A stretch of 64,000 nt of DNA from Tetrapyrgos nigripes (taxonomy: Eukaryota; Basidiomycota; Agaricomycetes; Agaricales; Campanellaceae), in contig JAACJM010000307.1 in the NCBI GenBank assembly GCA_013368315.1, positions 1-64,000 on the forward strand, written 5' to 3'. The position numbers and the translations under genes were made by a program. This document shows positions 1 to 9,413 of the stretch, piece after piece. The stretch's first letter is position 1, and every line of letters begins with the position of its first letter. The notes beneath the pieces were generated by a model that ran no database searches, had not been told where the DNA came from, and saw only the letters and a list, made by a program, of their open reading frames with translations.

Positions 1-2518
1 GTGCAGGTTGCGTCCTGGTGCGGCAGGTTGCGTCGAGAGTGCGTGCAGGTTGCGTCCAGAGTGCGTGCAGGTTGCGTCCTGGGTGCGGGCAGGTTGCGTC
101 GAGAGTGCGCGCAGGTTGCGCCCAGAGTGCGCGCAGGTTGCGCCCAGAGTGCGTGCAGGTTGCGCCCAGAGTGCGCACAGGTTGCGCCAGAGTGCGCGCA
201 GGTTGCGTCCAGGTGCGCGCAGGTTGCGTCCAGAGTGCGCGCAGGTTGCGCCCAGATGCGCGCAGGTTGCGTCCAGGGTGCGCGCAGGTTGCGCCCAGAG
301 TGCACGCAGGTTGCGCCCAGAGTGCGCGCAGGTTGCGCCCAGAGTGCGCGCAGGTTGCGTCCAGAGTGCGCGCAGGTTGCGTCCAGAGTGCGCGCAGGTT
401 GCGCCCAGAGTGCGCGCAGGTTGAGCCCAGAGTGCGCGCAGGTTGCGCCCAGAGTGCGCACAGGTTGCGCCCAGAGTGCGCGCAGGTTGCGTCCAGGGTG
501 CGCGCAGGTTGCGTCCAGAGTGCGCGCAGGTTGCGCCCAGATTGCGCGCAGGTTGCGTCCAGGGTGCGCGCAGGTTGCGCCCAGAGTGCACGCAGGTTGC
601 GCCAGAGTGCGCGCAGGTTGCGCCCAGAGTCGCGCAGGTTGCGTCCAGAGTGCGCGCAGGTTGCGTCCAGAGTGCGCGCAGGTTGCGCCCAGAGTGCGCC
701 AGGTTGCGTCCAGAGTGCGTGCAGGTTGCGTCCAGGGTGCGTGCAGGTTGCGTCCAGAGTGCGTACAGGTTGCGCCCAGAGTGCACGCAGGTTGCGTCCA
801 GGGTGCGCCCAGGTTGCGCCCAGGTTGCGCCCAGGGTGCGCGCAGGTTGCGCCCAGAGTGTACGCAGGTTGTGCCCAGAGTGCGCGCAGGTTGCGTCCAG
901 GGCGCCCAGAGTGCGCACAGGTTGCGCCAGAGTGCGCGCAGGTTGCGTCCAGGGTGCGCGCAGGTTGCGCCCAGAGTGCACGCAGGTTGCGCCCAGAGTG
1001 CGCGCAGGTTGCGCCCAGAGTGCGCGCAGGTTGCGCCCAGAGTGCGCACAGGTTGCGCCCAGAGTGCGCGCAGGTTGCGCGCAGGTTGCGTCCAGGGTGC
1101 GCGCAGGTTGCGCCCAGAGTGCACGCAGGTTGCGTCCAGAGTGCGCGCAGGTTGCGTCCAGAGTGCGCGCAGGTTGCGTCCAGAGTGCGCGCAGGTTGTG
1201 TCCAGAGTGCGCGCAGGTTGCGCCCAGAGTGCGCGCAGGTTGCGCCCAGAGTGCGCGCAGGTTGCGCCCAGAGTGCGCGCAGGTTGAGCCCAGAGTGCGC
1301 GCAGGTTGCGCCCAGAGTGCACACAGGTTGCGCCCAGAGTGCGCGCTGGTTGTGCCCAGAGTGCGCGCAGGTTGCACCCAGAGTGCGCGCAGGTTGCGCC
1401 CAGAGTGCGCACAGGTTGCGCCCAGAGTGCGCGCAGGTTGCGTCCAGAGTGCGCGCAGGTTGCGTCCAGAGTGTGGGCAGGTTGCGTCCATGGTGCACTC
1501 AGGTTGCGTCCAGAGTGCGCGCAGGTTGCGTCCAGAGTGCGCGCAGGTTGCGCCCAGATTGCGCGCAGGTTGCGTCCAGAGTGCGCGCAGGTTGCGCCCA
1601 GATTGCGCGCAGGTTGCGTCCAGAGTGCGCGCAGGTTGCGTGCAGGGTGCGCCCAGAGTGCGTGCAGGTTGCGTCCAGGGTGCGGTGCGCGCAGGTTGCG
1701 TCCAGGGTGCGCTGCGCGCAGGTTGCGTCCAGAGTGCGTGCAGGTTGCGTCCAGAGTGCGCACAGGTTGTGTCCAGAGTGCGCGCAGGTTGCGTCCAGAG
1801 TGCACGCAGTTTGCGTCCAGAGTGCGCGCAGGTTGCGTCCAGAGTGCATGCAGGTTGCGTCCAGGGTGTGTGCAGGTTGCGTCCAGGGTGTGCGCAGGTT
1901 GCGTCCAGAGTGCGCGCAGGTTGCGCCCAGATTGCGCGCAGGTTGCGTCCAGGGTGCGCGCAGGTTGCGCCCAGAGTGCACGCAGGTTGCGCCCAGAGTG
2001 CGCGCAGGTTGCGCCCAGAGTGCGCGCAGGTTGCGTCCAGAGTGCGCGCAGGTTGCATCCAGAGTGCACGCAGGTTGCGCCCAGAGTGCGCGCAGGTTGC
2101 GTCCAGAGTGCATGCAGGTTGCGCCCAGAGTGTACGCAGGTTGTGCCCAGAGTGCGCGCAGGTTGCGCCCAGAGTGCGCGCAGGTTGCGTCCAGAGTGTG
2201 CGCGTACGCAGGTTGCGCCCAGAGTGCGCGCAGGTTGCGTCCAGAGTGCGCACGTATGCAGGTTGCGCCCAGAGTGCACGCAGGTTGCGCCCAGAGTGCG
2301 CGCAGGTTGCGCCCAGAGTGCTCGCAGGTTGCGTCCAGAGTGCGCGCAGGTTGTGTCCAGAGTGCACGCAGGTTGCATCCGGAGTGCACGCAGGTTGCAT
2401 CTGGAGTGCGCGCAGGTTGCGCCCAGAGTGCACGCAGGTTGCGTCCAGGGCACGCGCAGGTTGGGTCCAGGGTGTGCGCAGGTTGCGTCCAGGGTGCGTG
2501 CAGGTTGCGTCCAGAGTG
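1..2518 (+). repeat. 22-bp minisatellite, forward array of E1
   Basis: About 114 head-to-tail units of 22 bp, each containing GCAGGTTGCG followed by CCAGAGTGC. Units vary mainly at three sites (GCGC/GTGC/GCAC before AGG, GCGCC or GCGTC after TTG, AGAG or AGGG), with occasional truncated units. Because 22 is not a multiple of 3 and the unit has no stop in any frame, every frame is open and encodes the same 22-residue repeat. These open frames are a by-product and are not annotated as genes. Confidence 0.95.
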
Positions 2519-2539
2519 ACCTGCGTCCAGGGTGCGCGG

Positions 2540-2815
2540 TAACCTGCGCGCACTCTGGATGCAACCTGCACGCACTCTGGGTGCAACCTGCACGCACCCT
2601 GGACGCAACCTGCGCGCACTCTGGGCGCAACCTGCACGCACTCTGGACGCAACCTGCGCGCACCCTCGGCGCAACCTGCACGCACTCTGGACGCAACCTG
2701 CGCGCACTCTGGACGCAACCTGCACGCACTCTGGACGCAACCTGCGCGCACTCTGGACGCAACCTGCGTGCACCCTGGACGCAACCTGCCCGCACTCTGG
2801 ACGCCACCTGCGCAC
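2540..2815 (-). repeat. 22-bp minisatellite, inverted array of E1
   Basis: About 12 units of the same 22-bp repeat in the opposite orientation (CACTCTGGACGCAACCTGC). The switch of orientation occurs within about 25 bp around 2519-2543, so the junction can fold into a long hairpin. Confidence 0.93.
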
Positions 2816-3234
2816 TTTTGTCACACTGAAATACTTCTGTATTTCTTGGCTGTATTACCTAATGTATTACTGTGACACCATGTCACTCTGAAATTTCCCT
2901 GTAATCCAACTTGTCTTACAGCAGTCTTACAGCATTGCTCCCAAAATTTCTTCTCTCTGTAATACTTCTGTAATCCAAGGCAGAATACTTGTTGAATGGC
3001 TTGGTGTAAGTTTGCTGTAATCCCTATGTAGGGCACTGGATATACAGGGATTTGGCCTCTGAAATCTCCCTGTAATACAACTTGTCTTACAGCAGTCTTC
3101 CAGCATTGATCTGGAAAATTCTTCTCTCTGTAATACCTCTGTAATACAAGGTGGATTACTTATTGAATGACTTGTTGTAAGGTCTCTGTAATACCTCTGT
3201 ATGGCAGATGATTTACAGGGATTTGCCTCCAGTG
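2816..3234. repeat. Right terminal arm of E1
   Basis: Unique terminal arm, nearly identical to 27376-27794 and, in reverse complement, to the left arm of E2 (24714-25029). It holds many copies of a CTGTAATAC/CTGTAATCC motif and two copies of a larger block containing CTTACAGCAGTCTTACAGCA, so it is itself internally repetitive. It ends CAGTG at 3234. Confidence 0.9.
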
Positions 3235-4117
3235 TGCTGTTGTAGCTGCTAATATCCATCCCCTTCATTCTAGCAAACTTGATCTTCGTTCTCGCCACAT
3301 CTTCTGAGGCGAGAGCTTTGAAATCCTTTTTGAATCTATCACGTATCTGTTTCAAAGTTATCCATCTCCATTGGTCCGGTGTACTTGCCAAGTCTTCATT
3401 TTCCTCATCTTCATCTCGTTCTATTAATCTCTGCGTTGCCCAGTCTCCTCCTTTTTCTCCCGTAAAGAACGACAGGAATAGCGAGACCTGACTTTCCTCG
3501 GTCGGGTACTTGCCTTTATTCATGCGTAGATAGTTATTGAATAGGGCCAGCCATTGTTTTGCCTCGCTACGTTCTCCATTGAAGGCGTCTGGTTTTCTTC
3601 CTCGTTTGGAAGTACCATTCGACCTGATAGGAGGTGTATCAGCCATGACTGAGTCGTTTGGGTCAGACGGATTTGGAGAAGGAGGTGTAGGAGGACGATG
3701 AGGGGCTACAGATGGTCCTTCGGCAGATGGAATAGTGGGCGAAGAAGGTGGGGAAGTGGGATCGTTTGGTTCTGATGGGTTATTGGGAGGGGTTTCTGGT
3801 ACTGGGTCAGGTTCGGAGGGTTGGTTGGTAGGTGTAGAGGTCCCTTGGCACGATTCGGTTTTAGGTTTTCGATGTGCCTTTTGGATTGCAAGTTCTTGGA
3901 GCTGGGTTATAACGTGTAACCAACTCGGGAGTTCTATGTTAGTAAGTCGTTGAGTGTTGTATCTGTTCAGACACAGTTGTGTGGTGCACGGAACCCAAGG
4001 ATCGTCACCGTTTTCAGGGATATAGCAGGCGTCTTGGTTTGATGCGGGATGGAATACGTGTGGTCGGTTGGCACAATGGAGGTTTGGGTCTGCAGATGCG
4101 GATCGTCGCTCGGTCAT
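3235..4117 (-). pseudogene. Ty3/gypsy gag, truncated by E1 insertion
   Basis: The frame from the ATG at 4117 gives about 292 Gag residues before it runs into E1. The first ~90 residues resemble the N-terminal extension seen, decayed, in elements A and C. A Pro/Ser/Thr-rich linker follows (about 95-165), then the capsid-like part with GRKPDAFNGERSEAKQWLAL and YPTEESQVSLFLSFFTGE, which aligns with the Gag of A (RGAKPQKFAGERNLVKDWLA, YPTENEKIALFLTLFTGE). The last aligned stretch is FARMKGMDISSYNS. The zinc knuckle is lost beyond the insertion. No stop interrupts the remaining part, so this copy was less decayed than A or C when E1 landed. Confidence 0.8.
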
Positions 4118-4561
4118 ACACTGATTTTTTACGAAAGGTAGTTGGGCCCTAGGATAAAGGAAGATGCTAGACCGTATTTGGGGGAAGGTGATGATGGGGA
4201 ATAGTCGATGTTTTCTCTGAAGAATAGAGGTCCTTCGATATGAACCACCGTTTCTCCTGTATTGAAGTCCTCTTTCACTGTTATGTATGAGAACGTTGAG
4301 AGAACCACGTCACCTGAGGTAAGTTTCTACACCCAATATCTTGTGCAAACAAAGTGTCGGTCAAAGCTCCAAGGGTCCGCTCGTATATTTCTTCCGTGGG
4401 AGACCAGGTATTTGGTGTGCAAGAGGTAGCGAGGGAGAGGAAATGGAACCCGTTTGTAGTCACGAGGGGTTATAGTGGGTTCGATACGAATTCGGGGATG
4501 TGGGGTAGACAGAGTGAAGAAGGGAGGATTTGTGAGGTGGGTGTATGGGAGTTCGTTCAAG

Positions 4562-5069
4562 TGTCAAGGTTGTCGGTACACTCAATAACCACCCAAGTCA
4601 CACAATACGAGAAAGCCGGTTACAAGAGAATAGATTGATCAAGAGAGATAGAGAGATAGGGAGACAGTAAGCTGACTAGGCTCAACACTGCGTAGTAAAA
4701 GTACGGAGCGGAGACGAAGTGAACGAACTAAGGAATTGGTTACAAAGATCACAGGTATATAAGTAAAATATGAGCAGATGGGAACAAGTAAGTAATAATA
4801 GACGGTATCATGTGGAAATGTCAAAGGCGAGAGAGTAAAGAGTTAAATATGGATAGATGAAGGTACTGGATCATAAGGAATGATTGACAGTGAGAATGTC
4901 CATGGAGATAGGAATCGGAGGAGATAAAAGTATGAGTCATAGATCTGTAGAGATGGTAACTATAGACGATGATGAGAAATGATTAATGTTTATGGGGTTA
5001 AAGTGGGAAATAAGTAGTAGAGGGAAAAGAATAGAAATGAAATGAATAGGTGGGGAGCGATTCGTGACA
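4562..5069 (-). repeat. 5' LTR of E0
   Basis: 508 bp, TG...CA termini (plus strand TGTCAAGG ... TCGTGACA). Matches the solo LTR 13289-13806 over its whole length, and more distantly the LTRs of A and C, which share the TGTCACGAATCG start in sense orientation. Confidence 0.88.
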
Positions 5070-5798
5070 CAAACTACATGACTGTATCGTATCCAAACGT
5101 AGCACTCACGAAAATACAAGATCAACAGCCTCAGAGTGATTTCCTCACTCTGGAGAACAGTCTGGAGAAGAAAAGCAGTCAATAATTCGGCATTCTTCAA
5201 GCTTTGGAAGAACAGAAAGGGATCCATACGCTGTATAAGAAACAGCAGTATCTTGTCATCTGGTCACATTGAGGGATATTAGTTTGTATTTAGGTCACAA
5301 GGGATTGAACGGCGTGAAGAAACATGAGTTCTGGACAACAAGTGGGAGACTTATCATCCAGAGGTGCATGTAAGTGCATGTAAGTTGATGAGAGCTCGCT
5401 GAAATCCACGGTAGGCAGGCTGAGGATGACAGAAAGCATCCAAGCTCGGAGCATGTGCCCATCATTCCACATTTATTTGAATACCTCTAACGACCTTCAC
5501 AGCCCCAAGTCCGTCTCCCAGTTTATCGTTTTGGCGGGCTCAGCTTTTCTCACATTTCTCATAAAATCGTACCACGCTCAGCCTCCTCGGTTTTTTCCTA
5601 CTGCCCACTTTTAGGGACATTAGTGGGCGACAAATTACAATCGCGAAACGATTGCAACGTGATTGTGACGCTAATGTGACTCGGACGCGTTTTCCTTTCC
5701 TTTGTCTGCCATGTCTTTAAAAGTGGGCTCTGGCAATCCTACTCCCTCCTACACCCTGTCTACAATCCTCTCTCTCAGTTTTGCCCCTGGACATCAAT
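5070..5798. other. Intergenic, upstream of WD40 gene
   Basis: No supported gene. The last ~200 bp are the presumed promoter of the WD40 gene. An ATG at 5711 opens a different frame that does not give WD40-like sequence and is ignored. Confidence 0.5.
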
Positions 5799-7521
5799 AT
5801 GCTTTCCCTCGCGTCTACAATGTTCTGCAAGAACCCCTACAAGAAGCTTGCTATCCTTTCTGGTCCTCTGAACACAGTTCTATCGGTCTCCTTCTCTATT
5901 GACGGTACCTTTGTGTCCGCCGCTGGTATGTTGCTCATTTTTCATTCACAACTACAGGACATTCATTCACTGCACATGTGTAGGATATGGGGGAGTCATG
6001 ATCTGGGACTTACAGACAGGACAGGTCGTTCCTACACCTCATCTTCCTTACTCTCCCTTTGAAAAGAAACACGTTTATTCCTCCTCGGCCTGGTTCTACT
6101 TTGAAGAAAGCGATAAACATGTTTTCATTTGCAGGAATATGGCCGGTCAAGTTACTGTTTGGTATTGGGATAATCTTCTTGAGGTTCATCCATTGTAATT
6201 CTTCGCTTTGATTTTTCCAACTCACATCCTTTTTCCGAAGCAGATGTTTCAAATGTCTGAAAGTCAGAACGTCTACCGCAATGTCCCAGAACAAGTCCTG
6301 TCTGTGGATGTATTACAAGGCAGGGTCCCCTTCGACAAAGACGGGTTCTTTGTGATGTCCACTGATGACAACAGCGTTGCTGTGTGGAAGTTGAACTCTG
6401 CACTGGTACTCAGCAATGTATTTAAAACCAACCTTCCTTCAGCCTTCATTCCACGATTCATTCAAGCTTCGTCCAGTGTCATTGCTTTCTCCAAGGCTAG
6501 TGGGTCTTTGTGAGTTTTATTCTCTGTCCCTTTTACTTTATGACGAACATATACACCGTCAGTCTGCAGCTTAATGGCAGTACTGGAGAACCATGCATAA
6601 GAAAGGAAGGTCCACAGTGCATTTAAGTCATCAAACTCTTCTTGGCTTTGTTCTGTTGCCAAACTAACGCCTCACCTTTTCAGGGATTCAGTAGCTTTTG
6701 ACGAAAGCAGGGATATCTTTGCAGCCTGGATGGGAAAGGATGTAGTGGTATTCAAACTCAGCAGTGCCGAGCACATCACTACGTTTCGAATTGAAGGTTG
6801 CGATGCAGGCAAAATGATGCAAGTCACCTTTGCTGAAGACGGCTCCATGTTGATCGCCGGGACTGGCTATGCATCTGCCGAAGTCTTTTCCCTTGACTTG
6901 GGGAAACGTTTGCAGAGTCTTTCCTACCTGGGAGGGCCTTTGGTCCAGTGCAACGCTGTGGGTCTTCGTTTCAAGTCCAATAATTTCTCTTCATTGTTGA
7001 ACTTCTTCCTTTCAGGCTCTCACCCTTCCTTCTTCTCATCTCGTCGCTATTGCGGGCTCTACCAAATGGCTGCCAGCACAGGTGATCGTTTTCACAAGAA
7101 GGCGATTGGTCAACCAGTACACTGAAATAGTCTGGGTCGTAATATGTCTCATGTTGCCTGTTATCTACATAGTACGTCCATTCTCCATGTCGTCATCCGT
7201 TTCTCATATCCATTGACGGATTTCCAGTGTTGCCTCCATAAGTTGGTCTACTATACTCTGGATATTTCAGCTTATATATGGACCTCACCACATTCCAATG
7301 CCATAGACGCCCCAACTACGTACCACAGCTTGCCAGCCACTAGTACTGTCACCGTCACTGAGAAAGACTTTGTGACTGTCACCAAGCGAGAATCTGTCAC
7401 CCATATCATTTTTGAAGCTGTTCCAGTTACCTTTACCTTCAAGCTGGACAGCGATATGACTCAAGTGACCAGTATTACACACAGTGATGTGGAGAAGGTG
7501 GAGGACCTGAATACCATATAG
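5799..7521 (+). CDS. WD40 repeat protein, six exons, intact
   Basis: Proposed exons 5799-5925, 5984-6183, 6244-6509, 6684-6957, 7016-7171 and 7228-7521 join in frame to 438 residues. WD-like strands are visible as VLSVSFSIDGTFVSAAG-GYGGVMIWDLQTGQ, NMAGQVTVWYWDNL, STDDNSVAVWKLNS, SRDIFAAWMGKDVVVFKL and FAEDGSMLIAGTGYASAEVFSLD, suggesting an incomplete or divergent propeller that would act as a protein-binding platform. A hydrophobic stretch near residues 325-342 (VWVVICLMLPVIYI) may be one membrane segment, followed by a Thr/Val-rich tail. Introns are 56-60 bp except the third (174 bp). The second donor (GTTCAT) is weak. ATG 5799 is the first in frame. Similar single WD40 proteins are repetitive in agaricomycete genomes. 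Role unknown; it may be transposon cargo. Confidence 0.75.
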
Positions 7522-7984
7522 CTGACAGTGGTCGTCTACTTGTATATGTTTGGGGCAAAACTTCACCCGTTGTTTTGAAATATCTGTAATAATGTCTACA
7601 ATCTTATAGTGTTACTGCCCAGTGATAAATTCACCTACTGAGAATTCCTGATACTTTAGTGAAGGTGATAAATGAACATGAAAAATGATCCAATTAAGGT
7701 GGTGTACTAAAGCCAACAGATGTTGTATCAATTTCACATCTCAACTCCTTCATGAAATGTCTACATCCGATTTTTTGCAGAGACTTAGTATACATGCTTT
7801 GGATTCTGGATCCGGTTTTTGGGAGGCGTACATACTTAGTCTCATTATTCTACAAACTTCTATACAATGCACGAAACCTTATAGTCAGAGTTCGTCAACA
7901 ATATGCTCCAAGGTCATAAGCCGATACATTGTTACCTCAAACACTGAACACTAGATACATCAAAAATTCTAAAAACAGAAGCTA
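7522..7984. other. Convergent 3' intergenic region
   Basis: Lies between the stop of the WD40 gene (7521, +) and the stop of the dioxygenase gene (7985, -). AT-rich; presumably holds both polyadenylation regions. No gene seen. Confidence 0.5.
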
Positions 7985-9413
7985 TTATTTGTCGCTAAGG
8001 AATTCCAACCCTATCTTCCACAAATCCTGTCTATGAGACCACCAAACCTCCCGCTCGGCATCTGACACTACCTCCAAAAACCTCTTGTCAGACATCATCC
8101 CATTATGGCACCATCGAAAGAGTCCCGACGCACTGAAAAATGTGGCTGCGTGACAGTGTTCTCCAGGCTGGATGGAAGTGTTAGAATGGCAAATCATGGC
8201 AGAGGGAAGGAGGATAAAACATCCGGGTGGGAACTCTATGACAATTCCCAAGTCCCATAGATATAATTGAAGGTACCACAGTTGAAGACACCGCACTGTC
8301 CAAAGAGAAGGTTGAGAAAGTCATGGTGAGGAAATGTGGTCGCTTTTTCAAAGTTGATAGAGGATGCAAAGCAGCAGCCAGGAAAAGCAGGCTGAAGTGC
8401 TGAGTTCTCGTCAGCAAATCTTTGCAGCACTGCTGAATAGAGTCGGTGTAACTTGGGAAAGTACGCCTTCAACAAATCTAAAAGCAAATGAGTAAGGATC
8501 AAAGTAGCATCGTAATAGTACTCACAGTCCATCCGGCGTGCAATCATCTGCATCACCAGGTGCTCTCTGACCTTTTGAAGGACTGCTTCATGAGCTGCCA
8601 AGTGTGCCAGGATGCCAGGAACATGTTGACCTCCCCCAAATGACAAACCAAAGACCAATGTGAAGTATTCTCCACGCCTGTGCCAGAATTCCGAATCTCC
8701 AAGGTTGAGTTCAAGTAAGGCCAGCTCAAACATAGTGTAGGCATCGTCCATTGTCGTGCTGGTCCAGTCCTTCATACGAGCTCCAAGGACAACAATTGGC
8801 TGGCCAGCACTGTCTTGAATGAGGAGGTCATAGCTGAAAGGAAGAAGATTATATAAAGTATGTGGAACAGAGATGTAAAGTGCACCTTCTGTCCCATGTC
8901 TTCAATTTCTTGTCTGGTATGGCTAGGACCTCCTCTAATGAAAACTGCGCCTCTACTCCTTCACCTCTGGGGCCTGTCCAAGCTCTAGCAGGAGGAGTGT
9001 AGTCTTCAATGGCAGAGCTACATGCTTGAGTAGCCTCCACCCGACAGCACTGGTAGCCCTTGAGAGGTGATTCAGATGCAACCTGTTTGATGCTACGCTC
9101 CTCGTAGCATTTGCTTCTACAATGCTCCTGAGACTTTTGTTTTTTGCGCTCCTTGGCATTCTTGGGCTCGGGTTTTGGTTTCGGGGTGTACGGCTTATGT
9201 TGGTGACAATTAGACGTGTACATGGTCAAGATAGGTGAGGCAAGGTCAAGCAAAGGGATGAGTTTTTGGAGAGGCGGCTTTTGGCAAGAGCGAAGGGGAT
9301 ACACATGAAGGTCTTGCAGTTCTTCCTCTGAAGCATGAAGTTGTTCTTGCAAAGATTGGGCATGGCTTAGTAGAGCGGCGGCATCAATGGCCAGTTGTGT
9401 CTGCTCCTTGGTA

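Larger units (their letters stand above)
1..3234 (+). mobile_element. E1: minisatellite-filled CACTG-type DNA transposon, right part
   Basis: Non-autonomous DNA element whose left end lies outside the window. It consists of a long forward 22-bp array, a short inverted array and a 420-bp terminal arm that ends ...GCCTCCAGTG at 3234. The arm and array match E2 (24714-27794) in the same order, which fixes the right boundary. CACTG/CAGTG termini with a 3-bp target duplication (seen for E2) fit the CACTA/EnSpm superfamily. Repeats in opposite orientation towards the two ends resemble the subterminal repeats of that superfamily, here hugely expanded. No transposase is encoded. It interrupts the gag frame of the Ty3/gypsy fragment to its right. 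The superfamily call is inference from the ends. Confidence 0.75.
3235..5069 (-). mobile_element. E0: 5' fragment of a Ty3/gypsy retrotransposon
   Basis: Reverse-strand LTR retrotransposon: a complete 5' LTR (4562-5069), a leader of about 440 bp (4118-4561) and the N-terminal gag region, cut off at 3234/3235 by insertion of E1. Any pol and 3' LTR would lie beyond the left edge. LTR and gag are diverged relatives of elements A and C. The solo LTR at 13289-13806 belongs to the same family. Confidence 0.85.

Noticed and set aside
1..2815. Several long open frames (up to 833 codons) on both strands in the E1 array
   Set aside because: The unit is 22 bp without stops, so all frames are open and give the same Cys/Arg-rich 22-residue repeat. 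No start context, introns or conserved domain; the frames follow the repeat and not a gene.
2927..4117. Single 396-residue protein on the minus strand
   Set aside because: The frame runs from gag into the terminal arm of E1 at 3234; the last ~100 residues are a chance extension through inserted DNA.
5711..5902. ATG at 5711 as the WD40 gene start
   Set aside because: It opens a frame without WD40 features that ends at 5902; the frame from 5799 joins all later exons.
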